Source of the DNA: JAKSUT01 sp045616505
GTDB lineage: Bacteria > Cyanobacteriota > Vampirovibrionia > Gastranaerophilales > Gastranaerophilaceae
NCBI GenBank assembly: GCA_045616505.1
Contig: JAZLGV010000025.1
Span: 1 to 6,682 of the forward strand
DNA length: 6,682 bases
Direction of reading: 5' to 3'
The notes below the pieces were generated by a model. It ran no database searches. It was not told the origin of the DNA and saw nothing but the letters and a program-made list of their open reading frames with translations. How positions within the stretch are numbered: the stretch's first letter is position 1; each line of letters opens with the position of its first letter. Positions 6,097 through 6,682 of the stretch are shown piece by piece. The position numbers and the translations under genes were made by a program.

Positions 6097-6682
6097 ATGC
6101 TGAAATACTCAGAGATACAAAATCTTGCGGAAGATGAAAAGAATTTGCCGTTATTAAACAGAATATCGGCTCGTTTTGGTATTTCAGATTTTAAAACTCA
6201 CATCAGTCGTGTAGAAGGTTTTACTCTTGCAGAAATGCTAGTAGTAATGTTGATAGGTTCAATCTTCATCGCAGCGACAATGCCGATTATAACAAAGCGT
6301 ACAAAGACATTGTCAGAGCCAATACAAGATGAAATATGGAAATATACAACAAACAATATAGATATTTATTTTGAAGATAAAGTAAATATTGGTACAAATC
6401 AGGTACATGACACTCATCAGTTGTTTGTTCAATCTCTAAATGAAAGCACTTCCCAAATAGGGTTAGGAGTAAATAACAGTACTGAAAATGCATTTTTGAA
6501 ATATGGAGTAAGAGGCAAATTTGTCTTGGGTTCAGGGACTGCAACTGCAACCCAAAATGGTGGTATTGCAATAGGTCAAGATGCCAAAACATATACAGAA
6601 AATTCAATTGCAATAGGTACAAGTGCAGATGTAAATACAACAAGCTTGGCAGCGGCAAAAGCAGCAGGTCACTATATTACAA
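6097..6682 (+). CDS. Prepilin-type signal/helix fused to YadA-like trimeric adhesin head repeats (partial, runs off the window)
   Basis: The frame is open for 195 codons to the window edge. An in-frame TAA immediately upstream (6094-6096) fixes ATG 6097 as the earliest start; the next in-frame ATG is inside the pilin helix. Residues 1-41 form a charged leader ending VEG. Residues 42-67 (FTLAEMLVVMLIGSIFIAAT onward) are a class III signal: cleavage by prepilin peptidase is expected between Gly41 and Phe42, with Glu at +5 and a hydrophobic helix ending at the basic TKRTK. Residues about 68-140 are a linker of unknown fold. From 142 onward repeats FVLG, IAIG and IAIG occur at 14-15 residue spacing, as in YadA-type heads, which form trimeric left-handed beta-rolls on adhesins. 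The protein is probably surface-exposed or assembled into a pseudopilus-like structure. What follows the repeats is unseen. It has its own promoter and is unlinked to recN in function. Confidence 0.88.
   Translation, partial: MLKYSEIQNLAEDEKNLPLLNRISARFGISDFKTHISRVEGFTLAEMLVVMLIGSIFIAATMPIITKRTKTLSEPIQDEIWKYTTNNIDIYFEDKVNIGTNQVHDTHQLFVQSLNESTSQIGLGVNNSTENAFLKYGVRGKFVLGSGTATATQNGGIAIGQDAKTYTENSIAIGTSADVNTTSLAAAKAAGHYIT
6520..6648 (+). repeat. YadA-type head repeats (three 14-15 residue units)
   Basis: Three tandem protein repeats begin FVLGSGTATATQNGG, IAIGQDAKTYTENS and IAIGTSADVNTTSL (residues 142-184). The period, the hydrophobic-x-hydrophobic-Gly opening and the small/polar remainder match the head repeats of trimeric autotransporter adhesins. 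The units are diverged at DNA level, so this is not a recent tandem duplication. More units may lie beyond the window edge. Confidence 0.82.

Noticed and set aside
6287..6658. Open frame of 123 codons on the - strand
   Set aside because: It is antisense to the pilin-like/YadA-head gene. Its translation is a Leu/Tyr/His-rich string with no start signal or domain, whereas the + strand frame has clear motifs.

Overview
The window is AT-rich bacterial chromosome with compact, mostly intact genes. Four things fit the gut Melainabacteria/Vampirovibrionia (Candidatus Gastranaerophilales-like bacteria): the pairing of an NAD kinase gene with recN, the low-GC codon use, the Asn/Gln-rich protein N-termini, and a prepilin-type signal fused to a surface-type domain. 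This placement is inference; no rRNA or marker gene here proves it.

Layout. Bases 1-126 hold the end of a glyoxalase I/VOC-family gene on the + strand. A perfect 16-bp hairpin (145-182) follows and can terminate transcription from both sides. Two genes lie on the - strand: a diverged glucose-6-phosphate isomerase (208-1596) and, upstream of it, an unrecognised 512-residue Asn/Gln/Ala-rich protein (1769-3307). A strong - strand terminator at 1701-1734 and a promoter at 1627-1654 separate them, so they look like independent units. From the divergent intergenic region (3308-3507), a TTGAAA-17-TAAAAT promoter drives the + strand nadK-recN pair. Their reading frames overlap by ATGA, so they are probably translationally coupled. 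After recN there is a weak terminator. A near-consensus TTGACA-17-TAAAAT promoter with an 11-bp-arm palindrome over its -10 and start region then precedes the last gene, which runs off the end of the window.

The last gene (6097 to the edge) is the most interesting item. After an unusually long 41-residue leader it encodes a canonical class III (type IV pilin-like) signal and helix. About 75 residues later it enters YadA-type trimeric adhesin head repeats with IAIG motifs every 14-15 residues. This suggests a surface protein whose adhesin-like head is exported by type IV pilus/type II secretion-like machinery and not by an autotransporter barrel. The 512-residue protein is the second unknown. 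The other genes are housekeeping: methylglyoxal detoxification, glycolysis, NADP synthesis and DNA double-strand break repair. They show no evident functional link to the two unknowns. No RNA genes, CRISPR arrays or mobile elements were seen, and no stretch over 300 bases lacks a gene.
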